A stretch of DNA of 47,240 nucleotides from Bacillota bacterium (GTDB lineage: Bacteria; Bacillota; Clostridia; Oscillospirales; Acutalibacteraceae), in the NCBI GenBank assembly GCA_029008595.1, contig JAQXJH010000077.1, positions 1 to 47,240 of the forward strand, in the 5' to 3' direction. Positions 26,091-35,485 of this stretch are shown here, piece by piece. A model generated the notes under the pieces. It did not search any database. It was not told the origin of the DNA and saw only the letters and a list, made by a program, of their open reading frames with translations. How positions within the stretch are numbered: the stretch's first letter is position 1; the number at the start of each line of letters is the position of its first letter. Made by a program: the position numbers and the translations under genes.

Positions 26091-27317
26091 ATGAAAAAAT
26101 TCAAGGTGGGGGTCATCGGCTTGGGGTTGAGAGGCGCGTGGTGGGCCTGCGAAATGCTGACTGCTCTGCCTTATGTGGAAATCACGGCCCTCTGCGATCT
26201 CTATGAAGATCGTCTGGAAAAAAGCGCGGCGGCGATCCGGGAAAAGACCGGGAAGGAAGTTCCGCTGCTGACCCGGGACTACAGGGCGCTGATCCGCAGT
26301 GACGAGGTCGATACCGTATTGGTGCTTTCGGGCTGGGGCAATCATTTCGACGCGGCGATCCGATGCATGAAAGCGGGAAAGCCGGTAGGGATGGAGGTCG
26401 GCGGCGCATATTCCGTGCAGCAGTGCTATGAACTGGTGCGCACCTATGAGGAAACCGAAACGCCCTTCATGCTGCTGGAAAACTGCTGCTACGGCGAAAC
26501 CGAAATGACGGTGACCGATATGGCGAGAAAAGGACTGTTCGGAACGATCGTGCACTGCGACGGCGGATACTGCCACGAGATGAGGAACACCCTCGCCGGG
26601 ATCAACCGCGACCGGCACTACCGGGTCAGCGAATACATTCACCGCAATTGCGAAAGCTATCCTACCCACGAGCTTGGCCCTATCGCAAAGCTGCTGAACA
26701 TCGGCAACGGCAACCGGTTTGTGTCGCTGGTATCCATGTCCTCCAAGGCCGCCGGCATGAAGGACTTTTTGGCCGATAAGGAAAATCCCTATCGTGGCGT
26801 CGACTATGCGCAGGGGGATATTTTTACAACCCTCATCAAATGCGCCGGCGGAGAGACGGTGCGGATCACCCTCGACACCACCCTGCCGCGGTATTATTCC
26901 CGCGATTTTACCGTCCGCGGAACCGGAGGAATGTATGAGGAGCGCACCAACTCCGTTTATTTCGACAATAACGAGGCGCACGCAAAAAAGCACGGGTCCT
27001 GGAAGGAAGAATGGGGCAATATGGAGAAATACATGGAGGAATACCGGCATCCGTTATGGGATGAATACCGCAAGGACGGGATTCAGGGCAACCACGGCGG
27101 AATGGATTACCTCGTGATCAGCGCTTTCTTCGACGCGCTGGATCAGGGGCTGCCGATGCCGATCGATGTTTATGACGCGGTTTCCTGGATGGTGGTTACG
27201 GCGCTCAGCGAGCAGTCGGTCGCGCTGGGCAGCATGCCGGTTGCATTTCCGGATTTTACCGGAGGAAGATGGATGGAGAAAAAACAGCCGGTCAACAGCA
27301 AATACAACCTTTTGTAA
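26091..27317 (+). CDS. Gfo/Idh/MocA oxidoreductase-fold protein, GH109-like
   Basis: VGVIGLGLRGAWWACEML; PFMLLENCCYGETEMTVTDMARKGLFGTIVHCDGGYCHE; SYPTHELGPIAKLLNIGNGNRFVSLVSMSSKA resembles the GH109 alpha-N-acetylgalactosaminidase pattern. Confidence 0.8.
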   Translation: MKKFKVGVIGLGLRGAWWACEMLTALPYVEITALCDLYEDRLEKSAAAIREKTGKEVPLLTRDYRALIRSDEVDTVLVLSGWGNHFDAAIRCMKAGKPVGMEVGGAYSVQQCYELVRTYEETETPFMLLENCCYGETEMTVTDMARKGLFGTIVHCDGGYCHEMRNTLAGINRDRHYRVSEYIHRNCESYPTHELGPIAKLLNIGNGNRFVSLVSMSSKAAGMKDFLADKENPYRGVDYAQGDIFTTLIKCAGGETVRITLDTTLPRYYSRDFTVRGTGGMYEERTNSVYFDNNEAHAKKHGSWKEEWGNMEKYMEEYRHPLWDEYRKDGIQGNHGGMDYLVISAFFDALDQGLPMPIDVYDAVSWMVVTALSEQSVALGSMPVAFPDFTGGRWMEKKQPVNSKYNLL

Positions 27318-27335
27318 GCTTGGCGGGAGGCAGAA

Positions 27336-28700
27336 ATGTCGGTAAAAATTACAACAAAAGAAATCTGTGAAGGGCCGCTGTGCGGTCCGCTGATCCGCTA
27401 TGCGGTACCGATTATCGCGGACGGTATTTTACAGCTGCTTTTTAACGCGGCGGATCTGGTAGTGGTGGGGCAGTTCGGACTGAAAAACTCCCTCGGCGCA
27501 ATGGGAGCCACCAGTTCGCTGACCAATCTTTGCGTGAATCTTTTCATGGGGCTGTCGGTGGGTGTCGGCGTTGCGGTGGCGCAGGGAATAGGCTCCCGCG
27601 ATGATGCCAGAGTGCGGCAGACGGTACATACGGCGATACCTCTGGCGCTGATCTGCGGCGTGATCCTGACGGTGATCGGCCTCGCCGGCGCCGGTACATT
27701 TCTGGAGTGGATGGGAACGCCGCCGGAGCAGATCCGGCTGGCAGCCCTTTATATGCGCATCTATTTCTGCGGGATGATTTTCAACCTGCTGCTGAATTTC
27801 GGCGCCTCAATTCTGAGGGCTGCCGGCAATACGGTAGAGCCGATGATGTATCTGACGGCGGCAGGCGGAATCAATGTGGTGCTGAATCTCGGCTTTGTGA
27901 TCCTGCTGAAGATGGATGTGGCTGGGGTCGCGCTGGCTACAATTATTTCACAGGCAATTTCGGCCGTGCTGATCCTGCGGGCGATGATGAAGAGAGCGGA
28001 CGCCTGCAGGCTCTGCCTGCGCAAAATAAGGATTCACCGGACGGCGCTGCTGCAGATCATAAAAATCGGCTTGCCGACGGGGATCCAAAGCTCGCTTTTC
28101 TCGATCTCCAATGTGATCATTCAGTCCTCCGTCAACAGCTTCGGCGCAGTGGCCATTGACGGCAACACCGCCGCAGGCAATATTGAAAGCTTTCTTTACA
28201 CGGCGATGCATGCCTTCAGCCAGACCGCGATGAATTTCAGCGGGCAGAATACCGGTGCGCGGAATTATCCCCGGATCCGCCGGATTTATTGGCTCTGCGT
28301 GGCAATCGTTACGGTTGGTGCCAGTCTTCTGGGGATCGGCATCTATCTTTGCGGCGAACCGCTGCTTTCGGTTTATCTGCCCGGTTCGCCGGAAGCCGTT
28401 CAGTACGGACTGACGCGGCTTTCCTGTATCTGCGTTACTTATTTTCTCTGCGGTCTGCAGGAGGTGGCGGTCGGCACGGTGCGCGGCATGGGTGTTTCGA
28501 TTTCACCGATGATTATTACGGTGCTGGGGGTATGCGTCTTTCGGATCTTTTGGGTCTTTACGGTTTTTCAGATGCCGGAGTATCATACGCTGACCTGCCT
28601 GTTCCTTTCCTATCCGATCTCCTGGATTATTACCTTTGTCTCTGTGAGCGCGGTGTTCTTCGGTGTGCTGCGCAGCCGGCAAAAGCGCCTGGCGGCGTGA
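27336..28700 (+). CDS. MATE family efflux transporter
   Basis: IRYAVPIIADGILQLLFNAADLVVVGQFGLKNSLGAMGATSSLTNLCVNLFMGLSVGVGVAVAQGIGSRDD; multi-TM. Confidence 0.9.
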   Translation: MSVKITTKEICEGPLCGPLIRYAVPIIADGILQLLFNAADLVVVGQFGLKNSLGAMGATSSLTNLCVNLFMGLSVGVGVAVAQGIGSRDDARVRQTVHTAIPLALICGVILTVIGLAGAGTFLEWMGTPPEQIRLAALYMRIYFCGMIFNLLLNFGASILRAAGNTVEPMMYLTAAGGINVVLNLGFVILLKMDVAGVALATIISQAISAVLILRAMMKRADACRLCLRKIRIHRTALLQIIKIGLPTGIQSSLFSISNVIIQSSVNSFGAVAIDGNTAAGNIESFLYTAMHAFSQTAMNFSGQNTGARNYPRIRRIYWLCVAIVTVGASLLGIGIYLCGEPLLSVYLPGSPEAVQYGLTRLSCICVTYFLCGLQEVAVGTVRGMGVSISPMIITVLGVCVFRIFWVFTVFQMPEYHTLTCLFLSYPISWIITFVSVSAVFFGVLRSRQKRLAA

Positions 28701-28745
28701 TGATACGGCGCAAGTGTCCGTAAAACCGGAAACTGTCGGCCCGAT

Positions 28746-28800
28746 AAAGGGTGCAGCGCGAAAGCCGCCCTTTACACAAGGGAGCCTTGGGTGCTGCCGC
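28746..28800. repeat. Partly palindromic intergenic element
   Basis: aaaggg 28746-28751 and ccctttacacaaggg 28768-28782 can form alternative hairpins; GC-rich flank. Confidence 0.3.
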
Positions 28801-28813
28801 GCAAGGACATAAC

Positions 28814-28850
28814 AACCGGCCTGTGGTTGCAACCATAGGCCGGTTTTACT
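28814..28850 (+). terminator. Rho-independent terminator candidate after MATE gene
   Basis: aaccggcct 28814-28822 / aggccggtt 28837-28845 then ttactgtttt. Confidence 0.6.
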
Positions 28851-28938
28851 GTTTTATGGCCCCGCAAAGGGTCGCCTGCTTTTCTTTTTTAATGCCCGGA
28901 GCATGTGCAGTCTGCAGACATATGCCCCGGAAAGCCGG

Positions 28939-29796
28939 TCACCAGTTTGCAATCAGCAACCCGGTGATGATGCCGATCACGGCGGCTAAGGCCGGTGCTT
29001 TCGACTTCCACATCAGAATGGATTCCGGCAGCAGCTCGCCAAAAACGACATAGAGCATCGCGCCGCTGGCAAAGCTGAGCGAAAGCGCCAGCATCAGCGG
29101 ACCGGTCATGCCCAGAAAATAACCGATCAGAGCGCCGAGGATTGTCGGGATGCCTGTCAGCGCGGTGGTCAGTACAGCGCGGCCGCGCTTCATGCCGCCG
29201 GCAACCAGCGGAACCGAAACGGCCAGGCCCTCCGGAACGTTGTGCAGACCGATCACGATCGCCATAATCAGCCCCGTTCCGGTAAAGGCGTCTGTGCTGC
29301 CGCTGCCCGACGCGAACGACGCGCCGATCACCATTCCTTCCGGCAGATTGTGCAGCGCAATGGCGCACGCCATCACAATGCCGCCGATCAGCAGGTCGTG
29401 AACGGAATTTTTTTTGCGGTGTTCCTCGAAATGGTCGGAATGGATCAATTCGTTCAGATCGTCGGCGGTTTTCGGATGCGAGGAATCAATGTGACCGACC
29501 TCGTGGTTCGTGGAACGATCGATCCAGTAATTGAGCAGGAAAACGACGCCGTAGCCCAGCAGGATCCCGCAGATGATAATAAAGATATTGACGCTGCTGC
29601 CGTTATCGGGATGCAGCGCACTTTCGATCAGATCAAAGCAGACGATGCTGAGCATCACGCCGCCCGCGAAGCTCAGCAGCAGGCTGACCGCTTTGTCGGA
29701 ATTTTTTTTCAGTACGGCGCCGACAACACCGCCCAGACCAGTTCCGCCGACACCGGCGACCGCAGTCATCACGACGACCCATGCAACCAGACTCAT
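28939..29796 (-). CDS. ZIP-family metal transporter
   Basis: MVIGASFASGSGSTDAFTGTGLIMAIVIGLHNVPEGLAVSVPLVAGGMKRGRAV (ZIP HNVPEG motif); HNLPEGM. SD gaaggga supports the start at 29796. Confidence 0.9.
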   Translation of the reverse strand: MSLVAWVVVMTAVAGVGGTGLGGVVGAVLKKNSDKAVSLLLSFAGGVMLSIVCFDLIESALHPDNGSSVNIFIIICGILLGYGVVFLLNYWIDRSTNHEVGHIDSSHPKTADDLNELIHSDHFEEHRKKNSVHDLLIGGIVMACAIALHNLPEGMVIGASFASGSGSTDAFTGTGLIMAIVIGLHNVPEGLAVSVPLVAGGMKRGRAVLTTALTGIPTILGALIGYFLGMTGPLMLALSLSFASGAMLYVVFGELLPESILMWKSKAPALAAVIGIITGLLIANW

Positions 29797-29940
29797 TTCA
29801 GTTCCCTTCTTCATGTATTCACAAAGTTAGCTTAGATTAACTTTATTTTATCGCGATGCAAAAAGAAGGTCAAACAGAAATTGGTGATTTTGAGGTAAAA
29901 GTTTCCGAATCCTCCGCGGCTTTTTTCGTCGATATTGCTG

Positions 29941-30504
29941 TTATGCAGTCGGGCGGCCAAAGGGAGGAACGCGTTCCGTTTCGCCGATGATGCGGGAACC
30001 GCCGGAACGCCAGACGGCATAGCAGCGGCAAAGAGCGTTCCAGGTGGGCTTGTCGGTCACGCCGCTTTCGGGAAGCGCCGCGCAGCCCTGGAACCGGCGG
30101 ATCTGTCCGGCAGTCTTTTCGTCGTAGATGCCGGTGCGCTCCACCGCGTCAAAATTGATAAAATTGTCGCTCAGGGTGCCGAGCATGATCTGTACGGCCA
30201 GAACCGCGTCGCCTGTGCTGCCGGGGGCAATAACGGCACCCGGCGGAAAAAAAGATGCGCCCAGAGCCGGTGCGCGTTCCTTCCGCAGCCGGGCAGCGCG
30301 GGCAAAGACGGCATTCCATGTTGTCAGGTCTGCTTTTCCGCTGGGGTTCAATCCGGCGCTGCGCTGAAATTGCTGCACGGCCCGGGTGGTTTCCGGGCCG
30401 AAAACGCCGTCCGGGATCGGCGGATCGGGCATTCCCTCCGCCTGAAAGATCTCCCGCAGGGCGCGCTGCAGGTCGGTAACGGGCAGTCCATCGGGAATTT
30501 TCAT
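29941..30504 (-). CDS. Peptidoglycan-binding (PG_binding_1) domain protein, two repeats
   Basis: PIPDGVFGPETTRAVQQFQRSAGLNPSGKADLTTWNAVF and TGIYDEKTAGQIRRFQGCAALPESGVTDKPTWNALC. ORF extends to 30516. Confidence 0.8.
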   Translation of the reverse strand: MKIPDGLPVTDLQRALREIFQAEGMPDPPIPDGVFGPETTRAVQQFQRSAGLNPSGKADLTTWNAVFARAARLRKERAPALGASFFPPGAVIAPGSTGDAVLAVQIMLGTLSDNFINFDAVERTGIYDEKTAGQIRRFQGCAALPESGVTDKPTWNALCRCYAVWRSGGSRIIGETERVPPFGRPTA

Positions 30505-30537
30505 TTGGCGGCACATCCTTTCGTGACGGAACTTTGC

Positions 30538-31944
30538 TCAGGCATGGTCGTTATCTCCTTCCTGCACGGGGCGGCCGGGGAACTGACCGTATTTGGGCTG
30601 GCTCCCGGCGGCAACGTCGTCATATACGCTGATCATTTTGTTCCAGGTCTCCGGGCCGACCGCGCCGTCGGCTGTCAGGCCGAACTGCCGCTGAAAGGCC
30701 GTAACGGCTGCGCGCGTCTGAGTTCCGAAAAAGCCGGTCACACTTGTTTGCGGAATGGAAGGGTATCCCTGAGAGATCTTGACCAGATAGTTCTGCATGA
30801 CTGCAACGCTTGGGCTGCGCATTCCCGTGACCAGCACAAAGCCGGGGTATGGCTGGATCCCAACGGTAAAATCCTCAGGCGGTACGACCCTGACAGCGTT
30901 TTCCACCGCGTCGTACAGCGCATCCCATGTCTGCCGGTCGGCAGCACCGGCCTGCGGCAGCCCGGCCAGCTGCTGAAAAGCCCTCAAAGCCTGTTCCGTC
31001 TGTGCGTCGTAGATCCCGTTTAGCTGAATAAACGGAATCTCGGCGTAAAAACCGGCCAGCACCGCGAGGTAATATTGCAGCACGAAGACCTTGCTGCCGC
31101 TTTCGCCCGGCGAAAGAACGCCGGTGAACTGCTGCGGCGTTCCCAACAGCGTTTCTCCCTCGGAATGAAGCTCCGCCAGCCGCTTGACACTCGTGTACAG
31201 GTACTGGATCCGGTACCAGGTCCCCTCGCCGACAATACCGTCTGCCGTCAGATTGAACAGCTGCTGAAATTTTACGACCGCGTCGTAGGTCGCAGTATTG
31301 AAAAAGCCGTCGGCCGGTGTTTTGGGGATCGCCGGGTAATTGACGGAGATGCGGTTGAGCTGGATCTGGATCCGCCGGACGTCCTCGCCGGCAGAGCCGA
31401 TCTTCAGCGTGCGCGAAAAACTCGGCGTCAGCTCCGCCACGGGAGCGTCCCGGACCAGACTGATATCGTCCCCGTAGTAATAGGTCAGGATGGAATAAGG
31501 AACATAGCCCTGCCGGGCAAGATCAACGCTGCCCCATTGTGAAAGCCCGCTGCAGGTGATGGTCGTACCGTTGCAGTATTGTGCAAACAGCGGTTCGGTA
31601 AAGTTTGCCCGGCGGATATAGTCATTGAACAGCTCATCGGCAAGCTGAGAAATATTTTCAAAGATATCTCTTCCGTTGACGAAGGATTGATCCACAGAGG
31701 TGGAGTTTGTAATATCAAAATCATAACCGCGGCTGCGGTACCACTCCGTGTAGACGCGGTTGAGCGCAAAGGAGGTCTGCGCATACATGTTGGCGCGGAT
31801 GGCGCTTTCCGGCCAGGTGGGGTAAATTTCGCTGGAGGCAACGTTCTTTACATAGTCGGGAAAAGCGACGGTCACGTTCGGTGCGCTGCTTTCCGGCGGG
31901 CCAAGGTGGACGGTGATGTATTCCGGGATGGTAAACGTGCTCAT
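30538..31944 (-). CDS. SpoIID-like N-terminal region + PG_binding_1 repeats
   Basis: NVASSEIYPTWPESAIRANMYAQTSFALNRVYTEWYRSRGYDFDITNSTSVDQSFVNGRDIFENI...GLSQWGSVDLARQGYVPYSILTYYYGDDI; then three PG-binding units (e.g. PADGFFNTATYDAVVKFQQLF). Confidence 0.78.
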   Translation of the reverse strand: MSTFTIPEYITVHLGPPESSAPNVTVAFPDYVKNVASSEIYPTWPESAIRANMYAQTSFALNRVYTEWYRSRGYDFDITNSTSVDQSFVNGRDIFENISQLADELFNDYIRRANFTEPLFAQYCNGTTITCSGLSQWGSVDLARQGYVPYSILTYYYGDDISLVRDAPVAELTPSFSRTLKIGSAGEDVRRIQIQLNRISVNYPAIPKTPADGFFNTATYDAVVKFQQLFNLTADGIVGEGTWYRIQYLYTSVKRLAELHSEGETLLGTPQQFTGVLSPGESGSKVFVLQYYLAVLAGFYAEIPFIQLNGIYDAQTEQALRAFQQLAGLPQAGAADRQTWDALYDAVENAVRVVPPEDFTVGIQPYPGFVLVTGMRSPSVAVMQNYLVKISQGYPSIPQTSVTGFFGTQTRAAVTAFQRQFGLTADGAVGPETWNKMISVYDDVAAGSQPKYGQFPGRPVQEGDNDHA

Positions 31945-32678
31945 TCCTGATCCGCCTCCGTTTCTGTGTTCAGCGAATGGCCGGGCAGGCTGATAATGCG
32001 CAGCGGCTTTGGCTCGTCAACCGGAATATAAGGCGTCAGTTCCACGGGAAGAATACTTTCCACGCCGCCGAACAGCTGAACCTCCTCCAGCGTTTCGCTG
32101 ACGTATTCCGGGTGATCGATGCGCACGCGGTAAACGGCGTACGGGAGTTCCGGCGGCTCCGGTGTTTCGGAAAAAGCCCGGTTCGGAGCGGAGAGCAGAA
32201 GCGGTTCGGTCTTTCCGTCCGCGTCGGTCGTGCGGAACGCGATCAGCACATTGCCGCTGCCGTCGCCGCAATAGACGGAAACGTCTGCTTCGGGTATCGG
32301 CACCGCCTGCCGTGCGGTGAATACCTGCACCACCAGCGTGGCGGTATCGGTGTCGTTCGGGTGGCACAGCATGGCGCCGGAGAGATCGTTCAGCTCGGTT
32401 TCCTGCAGGGCATCCGGCTCCAAAACGGGAGGAGTATCCGGTTCCGTCGGGGTTTCCGGCGTAGTTTCCGGCTCGAAAACGGGAGGAGCAGCCGGTTCTG
32501 TCGGGGCTTCCGGCGTAGTTTCCGGCCCGAGAACGGGAGGAACAGCCGGTTCCGACGGGGCTTCCGGCGCAGTTTCCGGCTCCAAAACAGGAGGAGCAGC
32601 CGGGGCGGAACCTTTTCTGCTGTATTGGGCAAGCTCCTTTCGGTACCGTTCCACTAATTCTGCAAAGGAATCGCTCAT
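31941..32678 (-). CDS. Protein with Pro/Glu/Thr repeat linker and Ig/carboxypeptidase-regulatory-like C-terminal domain
   Basis: ATGA overlap with the next gene; three 18-aa repeats; C-terminal VVQVFTARQAVPIPEADVSVYCGDGSGNVLIAFRTTDADGKTEPLLL. Confidence 0.6.
   Translation of the reverse strand: MSDSFAELVERYRKELAQYSRKGSAPAAPPVLEPETAPEAPSEPAVPPVLGPETTPEAPTEPAAPPVFEPETTPETPTEPDTPPVLEPDALQETELNDLSGAMLCHPNDTDTATLVVQVFTARQAVPIPEADVSVYCGDGSGNVLIAFRTTDADGKTEPLLLSAPNRAFSETPEPPELPYAVYRVRIDHPEYVSETLEEVQLFGGVESILPVELTPYIPVDEPKPLRIISLPGHSLNTETEADQE
32412..32594 (-). repeat. In-frame 54-bp (18-aa) tandem repeat, three copies plus partial
   Basis: PPVLEPETAPEAPSEPAV / PPVLGPETTPEAPTEPAA / PPVFEPETTPETPTEPDT / PPVLEPD. 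Confidence 0.85.
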
Positions 32679-32945
32679 GATTCAAATCATCCTTTCCGCC
32701 GGCACATGGCTTCCGTTTCCGATGAATGCAGACCGGCAGAAGGCCCGGAAACACCGCCCGGCAGGTGCTCTTTGACATTCATATGAAAGAAAAACGCAAA
32801 AAAGAGCCGGAATGCGTGAAAAAACCGCCGGAATATGATATGATAAAAAAATAAAAGACGCGAGGACGCAGGCACCGGCCGGCAGACGGATGTTTTGGCG
32901 TGTTCCGGGGCAAAAAACAACAGCGGCAAGGGCGGAGGAACAAAT

Positions 32946-34706
32946 ATGGATCGTTTGAAGAGTCAGCAGATGCGCCGGCTGGCGCCGGAACTGGATCCCC
33001 TGAGGATCGGAACGGGCTGGAAGCCGGAGGATCTTTCAAAACCGCAGGTGCTGATCGAAAGCACGGCAGGCGACAGCCATCCCGGCAGCGGACACCTGAA
33101 TCTTCTGGTGGAAGAGGTCAGAAAGGGAATTGCGGAGGCGGGCGGTTTCGGCGCCCGGTATTACTGCACCGATATCTGCGACGGGGAAAGCCAGGGAACG
33201 GACGGCATTAACTTCAGTCTGGCCAGCCGCGAAATGATCGCCGGCATGATCGAGATCCATGCCGGTGCAACGCCGTTTGATGCAGGCGTTTATCTGGCCA
33301 GCTGCGACAAAGGGCTGCCGGCGAATCTGATGGGGCTGTGCCGGGCAAATATTCCGGCGGTGGTCGTGCCGGGCGGTACCATGAGCGCCGGGCCGGAGAT
33401 GCTGACACTGGAACAGCTCGGGAAATACAGCGCGCAGTATGAAAGAGGCGAAATCGACGAAGCAAAGCTCAATTGGGCAAAGCACCACGCCTGCCCGGGG
33501 TGCGGCGCCTGCTCCTTTATCGGAACGGCATCCACGATGCAGATCATGGCGGAGGCGCTGGGTCTTGCGCTGCCCGGAAGCGCGCTGATGCCGGCGGAAA
33601 GCCCCGATCTGCGGGCAGCCGCGCGGGAAGCAGGAAGACAGGCTGTCCGGCTGGCTTTGCAGGAACGGATGCGCCCAAGCGATATTCTGACGGCGGAAAG
33701 CTTTGAAAACGCCATTCTGGTTCACGCAGCCGTTTCCGGCAGCACAAACTGCCTGCTGCACCTTCCGGCGATCGCGCATGAACTGGGCATTGAAATTACG
33801 GGAGATACGTTTGACCGGCTGCACCGGGGCGCAAAATATCTGCTGGATGTGCGTCCCGCCGGGCGCTGGCCTGCCGAATGCTTTTATTATGCGGGCGGCG
33901 TGCCGGCCATTATGGAAGAGATCCGGGATGCGCTCCATCTGGATGTGATGACCGTGACCGGAAAAACGCTCGGAGAAAATCTGGACGAGCTGAAGCAAAA
34001 CGGGTTTTACGGGCGCTGCGCAGACGGACTGCGGCAGTTCAACCGCCGCTATGGCTGCAGCCTGACCCGGGAGGACATCATCCGCCCGGCGGAAAAGGCG
34101 CTCGGAACGGACGGAAGCATCGCCGTTCTGCGCGGGAATCTTGCGCCGGAGGGCGCGGTGATCAAGCACACCGCCTGCCCGAAGGAAATGTTCCGGGCGG
34201 TTCTGCGGGCAAGACCCTTCGACAGCGAGGAGGAATGCCTGAACGCAGTGCTGAAGCATGAGGTCGAAAAGGGAGACGCCGTGTTTATCCGTTACGAGGG
34301 GCCAAAGGCTACCGGCATGCCGGAAATGTTCTATACCTCGGAAGCGATCAGCAGCGACCGGGAATTCGGACGCAGCCTTGCGCTGATCACCGACGGCCGC
34401 TTTTCGGGAGCTTCCACAGGGCCGGTGATCGGTCACTGCAGCCCCGAAGCGGCAGACGGCGGGCCGATCGCTCTGGTGGAGGACGGCGACCTGATCGAGA
34501 TCGATGTGCCGGGGCGCAGGCTGAACATCATCGGCATCGCCGGGGAGAAAAAGTCCCCGGAGGAGGTGCAGGCTGTGCTTGCGGAACGCAGAAAGCGCTG
34601 GAAACCGAGAGAACGGCGTTACAGATCCGGTGTGCTCCGCCTGTTCAGCGAGCATGCGGCCAGCCCGATGAAGGGCGCGTATCTGGATTTTGATCCGGAG
34701 CGCTGA
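32946..34706 (+). CDS. IlvD/Edd-family dehydratase (possibly sugar-acid dehydratase)
   Basis: YCTDICDGESQGTDGINFSLASREMIAGMIE, SCDKGLPANLMG, HHACPGCGACSFIGTASTMQIMAEALGLALPGSALMPA, LALITDGRFSGASTGPVIGHCSPEA. Start at 32946. Confidence 0.87.
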   Translation: MDRLKSQQMRRLAPELDPLRIGTGWKPEDLSKPQVLIESTAGDSHPGSGHLNLLVEEVRKGIAEAGGFGARYYCTDICDGESQGTDGINFSLASREMIAGMIEIHAGATPFDAGVYLASCDKGLPANLMGLCRANIPAVVVPGGTMSAGPEMLTLEQLGKYSAQYERGEIDEAKLNWAKHHACPGCGACSFIGTASTMQIMAEALGLALPGSALMPAESPDLRAAAREAGRQAVRLALQERMRPSDILTAESFENAILVHAAVSGSTNCLLHLPAIAHELGIEITGDTFDRLHRGAKYLLDVRPAGRWPAECFYYAGGVPAIMEEIRDALHLDVMTVTGKTLGENLDELKQNGFYGRCADGLRQFNRRYGCSLTREDIIRPAEKALGTDGSIAVLRGNLAPEGAVIKHTACPKEMFRAVLRARPFDSEEECLNAVLKHEVEKGDAVFIRYEGPKATGMPEMFYTSEAISSDREFGRSLALITDGRFSGASTGPVIGHCSPEAADGGPIALVEDGDLIEIDVPGRRLNIIGIAGEKKSPEEVQAVLAERRKRWKPRERRYRSGVLRLFSEHAASPMKGAYLDFDPER

Positions 34707-34801
34707 TCAAAAACGGATTTTTTCACAGAAATATCATATGCCCGCAGTAAACTGGTTTCTGCAGGAACCGGTTCGTGAAAACGGTGGAAGGGATGTGCAG
34801 C

Positions 34802-35470
34802 ATGGATAAGAAAAAGATTCTGGTCGTGGACGACGAAGAAAGAATGCGGAAGATCGTTTCGGATTTTCTGCAGCGGGAGGGCTACGAAATTGAGGAAGCA
34901 GGCGACGGCGCCGAGGCGGTGGAAAAGTTTGAGCTTGACCCGGCCGACCTGATCATTCTCGATGTGATGATGCCCAGAATGGACGGATGGCAGGCTTGCC
35001 GGGAGATCCGGAAAAATTCCAAGGTGCCGATCATCATGCTGACCGCCCGCAGCGAGGAAATAGACGAGCTGACGGGCTTTGAACTGGGGGCCGATGAATA
35101 TATCGCAAAGCCGTTCAGCCCAAGGATCCTGGTGGCGCGTGTCAACGCTATTCTGCGGCGCGCATTCGGCAGCGAGGACGAGCTTCGCCGCTACGGGATC
35201 ATCGAAGTCAGCAAGGCTGCCCGGGAGGTCCGCGTGAACGGCAGCCCGGTCGAGCTGACCTATAAGGAGTTCGAACTGCTCTGCTACCTGATGGATAACG
35301 CCGGGATCGCGCTCAGCCGCGGTCAGATCCTGAACAACGTGTGGGATTATGATTATTTCGGCGATGAGCGGACGGTGGACACCCATGTGAAAACGCTCCG
35401 GAACAAGATGGGAGAGGCCGCGGACTATATCCGCACCGTGCGCGGCATCGGATATAAATTTGAGCAGTAA
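34802..35470 (+). CDS. OmpR-family response regulator
   Basis: KILVVDDEERMRKIV, LIILDVMMPRMDGW, MLTARSEE, AKPFSPRILVARV; wHTH C-terminus VDTHVKTLRNKMGEAADYIRTVRGIGYKFEQ. Confidence 0.95.
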   Translation: MDKKKILVVDDEERMRKIVSDFLQREGYEIEEAGDGAEAVEKFELDPADLIILDVMMPRMDGWQACREIRKNSKVPIIMLTARSEEIDELTGFELGADEYIAKPFSPRILVARVNAILRRAFGSEDELRRYGIIEVSKAAREVRVNGSPVELTYKEFELLCYLMDNAGIALSRGQILNNVWDYDYFGDERTVDTHVKTLRNKMGEAADYIRTVRGIGYKFEQ

Positions 35471-35485
35471 AAGAGGGTATTGCTT

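Noticed and set aside
32412-32600. Regular repeats that could suggest a CRISPR array
   Set aside because: 54-bp period with no unique spacers, in frame and encoding a Pro/Glu/Thr linker; a coding tandem repeat.
33036-34655. 539-aa minus-strand ORF opposite the IlvD/Edd gene
   Set aside because: Antisense to a well-supported dehydratase with conserved Cys motifs; no recognisable domain.
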